The notes under the pieces are model-generated. The model was not told the origin of the DNA, did not search any database, and was given only the letters and a program-made list of their open reading frames with translations. DNA of 7,085 nucleotides from Actinomycetota bacterium (GTDB lineage: Bacteria; Actinomycetota; Geothermincolia; Geothermincolales; RBG-13-55-18), in assembly GCA_028275245.1 (NCBI GenBank), contig JAPWVA010000057.1, positions 1 through 7,085 of the forward strand, read 5' to 3'. A program made the translations under genes and the position numbers. Positions 6,043 to 7,085 of the stretch are shown here, piece after piece (the stretch's first letter is position 1; every line of letters starts with the position of its first letter).

Positions 6043-6088
6043 GAGAGGTCTGCACTCGGGTCGAGTTCCCAGCCCCGGGTGAGGAGGG

Positions 6089-6544
6089 TCACTTTCCCGG
6101 AACGCGCGCGCCACTCTCCCCTGGCCGGATGATGAAAATGGTGGCCATGCCCACCGCCACGAGCTTACCCTCCTGGTCCCTCACCTCTCCTTGGGAGACG
6201 CCGGTGAACCTGCCCCGGTGGATGGCCCTGCCTTCCCCATAAAGCTCCCCCTGGGATATATTGGAAATATAGTTGATGCGCTGGTCCACCGTGACGGCCG
6301 TCTCCCCCACCTCGAGCAACGAGGCCAGGGCGATGGTGCAGGTGGAGTCGAGAAGCGATGCTATAACTCCCCCGTGAAGGATGCCGTACAGGTTGTGATG
6401 GTCCTGCCGAACCCTTATCCTGAGACGGCTTCTCCCCTCCCCCAGTTCGAGAACCTCCATGCCCAGCAGCCGATAATAAGGCGAGGAGTTCAATGCCTGT
6501 ATCAACGTAGCCTTCAGGTCTTCCAGGTCATCCTTTCGTTCCAT
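6089..6544 (-). CDS. PaaI-type hotdog-fold thioesterase
   Basis: The product is 151 aa from ATG 6544 (154 from ATG 6553), the normal length for a single hotdog domain. The signature is clear: H-N-L-Y-G-I-L-HGG-V-I-A-S-L-L-D-S (HGG at ~57-59, Asp66 at the start of the central helix), then T-V-D-Q-R-I-N-Y and the ATIFI terminal strand. In PaaI-like enzymes the Asp after HGG activates water to hydrolyse acyl-CoA thioesters, and the protein works as a cytosolic dimer or tetramer. The acyl substrate cannot be deduced. ATG 6544 is preferred because AAGGGA lies 8 nt upstream, while it directly abuts ATG 6553. It lies between the ketopantoate-reductase-like gene (about 115-125 bp upstream) and the ThDP pair, all on the same strand. 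A link with acyl-CoA chemistry of the ThDP proteins is possible but unproven. Confidence 0.88.
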   Translation of the reverse strand: MERKDDLEDLKATLIQALNSSPYYRLLGMEVLELGEGRSRLRIRVRQDHHNLYGILHGGVIASLLDSTCTIALASLLEVGETAVTVDQRINYISNISQGELYGEGRAIHRGRFTGVSQGEVRDQEGKLVAVGMATIFIIRPGESGARVPGK

Positions 6545-6591
6545 TTTCACCATCCCTTGCGTCAGACCCAGCCTTTAACGGAAGACACTCG

Positions 6592-6633
6592 AAAAAGCTC
6601 TTGTTTCTTATGGGACAAGACAGGACGTCTTCC
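6592..6633 (-). terminator. Weak terminator-like hairpin between reductase-like and thioesterase genes
   Basis: Reading the minus strand, TCTTGT (6604-6599 side) pairs with ACAAGA (6615-6620) around a 10-nt loop, followed two bases later by TTTTT (6592-6596). A longer-range 7-bp pairing, GGAAGAC (6580-6586) with GTCTTCC (6627-6633), encloses it. The inner stem is AT-rich and short, so it may only partly terminate transcription. It lies 36-75 bp after the reductase-like stop. Confidence 0.3.
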
Positions 6634-6668
6634 CGCCCCCGGGCCGTGAGGCGAGATCTCCTCAGCCC

Positions 6669-7085
6669 TCAAACGATCTCCCCCAGCGGCTGGACCTCAA
6701 TGAGGTCAAGGTTCTCAAAACTCAGCGGGTAACGTCCCTCCTGGATCCCCCTGATGATCTCCGTGACCTTGTCGTTGACCGGGGTGGGCACCCCCGCTTC
6801 CCTAGCCTTCCGTGACAGGTAGCCGTTGAGGGCCTCGACCTCGCACTTTAGGCCTTTCCTCAAATCCTGCAGCATGCTGGCCAGGAGGTCGCGGTGGGGG
6901 TTGTAGATGGCCCGAACCACGTTGAGGGCGGCCTCTTCGCCGTGCTGGCGTATCACGTCCAACAGAACCGTCGGGTTCACCCCCTGGATGGGCTCCATCT
7001 CGATGCCCAGCGCCTGAGCCGTCTTTATGGTCTCCACCATGATGGATATGGCCGCCCTCAGGGCCTTCTCGTTGTCCAACACGTC
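6669..7085 (-). CDS. Ketopantoate reductase (PanE/ApbA) family protein, C-terminal domain only
   Basis: The visible 138 residues are the C-terminal part of a gene whose start lies beyond the right edge; the frame is open through 7085. The all-helical segment has the family signature E-V-x-A-L-N-G-Y-x-x-x-x-A-x-x-x-G-V-P-T-P-V-N, followed by T-E-I-I-R-G-I-Q-E-G. This region packs on the NADPH-binding N-terminal domain and lines the substrate pocket in 2-dehydropantoate 2-reductases, which reduce 2-ketopantoate to pantoate for CoA synthesis. The nucleotide-binding motif and catalytic Lys are outside the window, so true PanE activity cannot be separated from other 2-keto-acid reductases of this family. 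The ending after the signature is longer than minimal (YPLSFENLDLIEVQPLGEIV). The apparent GTG start at 7082 is internal, not a real start. Confidence 0.82.
   Translation of the reverse strand, partial: DVLDNEKALRAAISIMVETIKTAQALGIEMEPIQGVNPTVLLDVIRQHGEEAALNVVRAIYNPHRDLLASMLQDLRKGLKCEVEALNGYLSRKAREAGVPTPVNDKVTEIIRGIQEGRYPLSFENLDLIEVQPLGEIV

Larger units (their letters stand above)
5725..6088. other. Structured intergenic region upstream of the ThDP gene pair
   Basis: This 364-bp gap follows the thioesterase stop and precedes the ThDP pair on the minus strand. I see no gene in it; an antisense frame of the ThDP gene runs through part of it. In minus-strand order it holds two compact stem-loops (6005-6042 and 5968-6000), a promoter-like element (5943-5971), a 10-bp palindrome (5924-5933), an 11-bp inverted repeat around an AT-rich spacer (5829-5871) and the ribosome binding site of the ThDP gene. 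The density of symmetric elements suggests a regulated promoter and leader. Confidence 0.6.

Noticed and set aside
6049..6080. tRNA T-arm-like sequence (GGGTCGAGTTCCC)
   Set aside because: The loop does not fit the TTCRANY pattern, and no acceptor, D or anticodon arms can be folded upstream.
7080..7085. GTG at 7082 as the start of the reductase-like gene
   Set aside because: The frame stays open to the window edge, and the protein would lack the whole NADPH-binding domain; this is an internal codon of a truncated gene.

Overview
The window comes from a high-GC bacterial chromosome. Arg codons are dominated by AGG and Ile often uses ATA, a bias common in thermophilic, high-GC bacteria. The DivIVA-domain protein looks more like actinobacterial Wag31-type proteins than Bacillus DivIVA. 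A deep-branching, possibly thermophilic or anaerobic actinobacterium, or a high-GC Firmicute, fits best. This is inference; no marker gene settles it.

Layout from left to right. At 1-1143 (minus, running off the left edge) lies a HEAT-repeat protein. A 460-bp divergent intergenic region follows, holding an imperfect direct repeat and several TATAAT-like boxes. At 1604-2218 (plus) is a DivIVA-domain coiled-coil protein. A strong 14-bp stem-loop at 2237-2271 separates it from the convergent block on the minus strand. That block, in transcription order from the right, is: the C-terminal part of a ketopantoate-reductase-family protein (7085-6669), a PaaI-type hotdog thioesterase (6544-6089), a 364-bp intergenic region with a candidate promoter and several inverted repeats, and a tight two-gene unit (5724-3910 and 3885-2314) encoding two different full-length proteins of the ThDP-dependent acetolactate synthase/decarboxylase superfamily.

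The main discovery is in that pair. The upstream 604-aa protein has an intact diphosphate/Mg-binding motif (GDG...NDG), but its PYR domain has Asp50 where the family has its catalytic Glu, and the usual GG element is altered. The downstream 523-aa protein keeps the catalytic Glu and the GG element, but its PP domain is eroded: CDG instead of GDG, no Asn ligand, and about 25 residues of the active-site loop missing. ThDP sites in this superfamily form between the PYR domain of one chain and the PP domain of another. The two chains would therefore complement each other, which suggests an obligate heteromeric enzyme with one good site per heterodimer. The substrate is not deducible. A thioesterase and a 2-keto-acid-reductase-like gene upstream hint at keto-acid or acyl-CoA metabolism.
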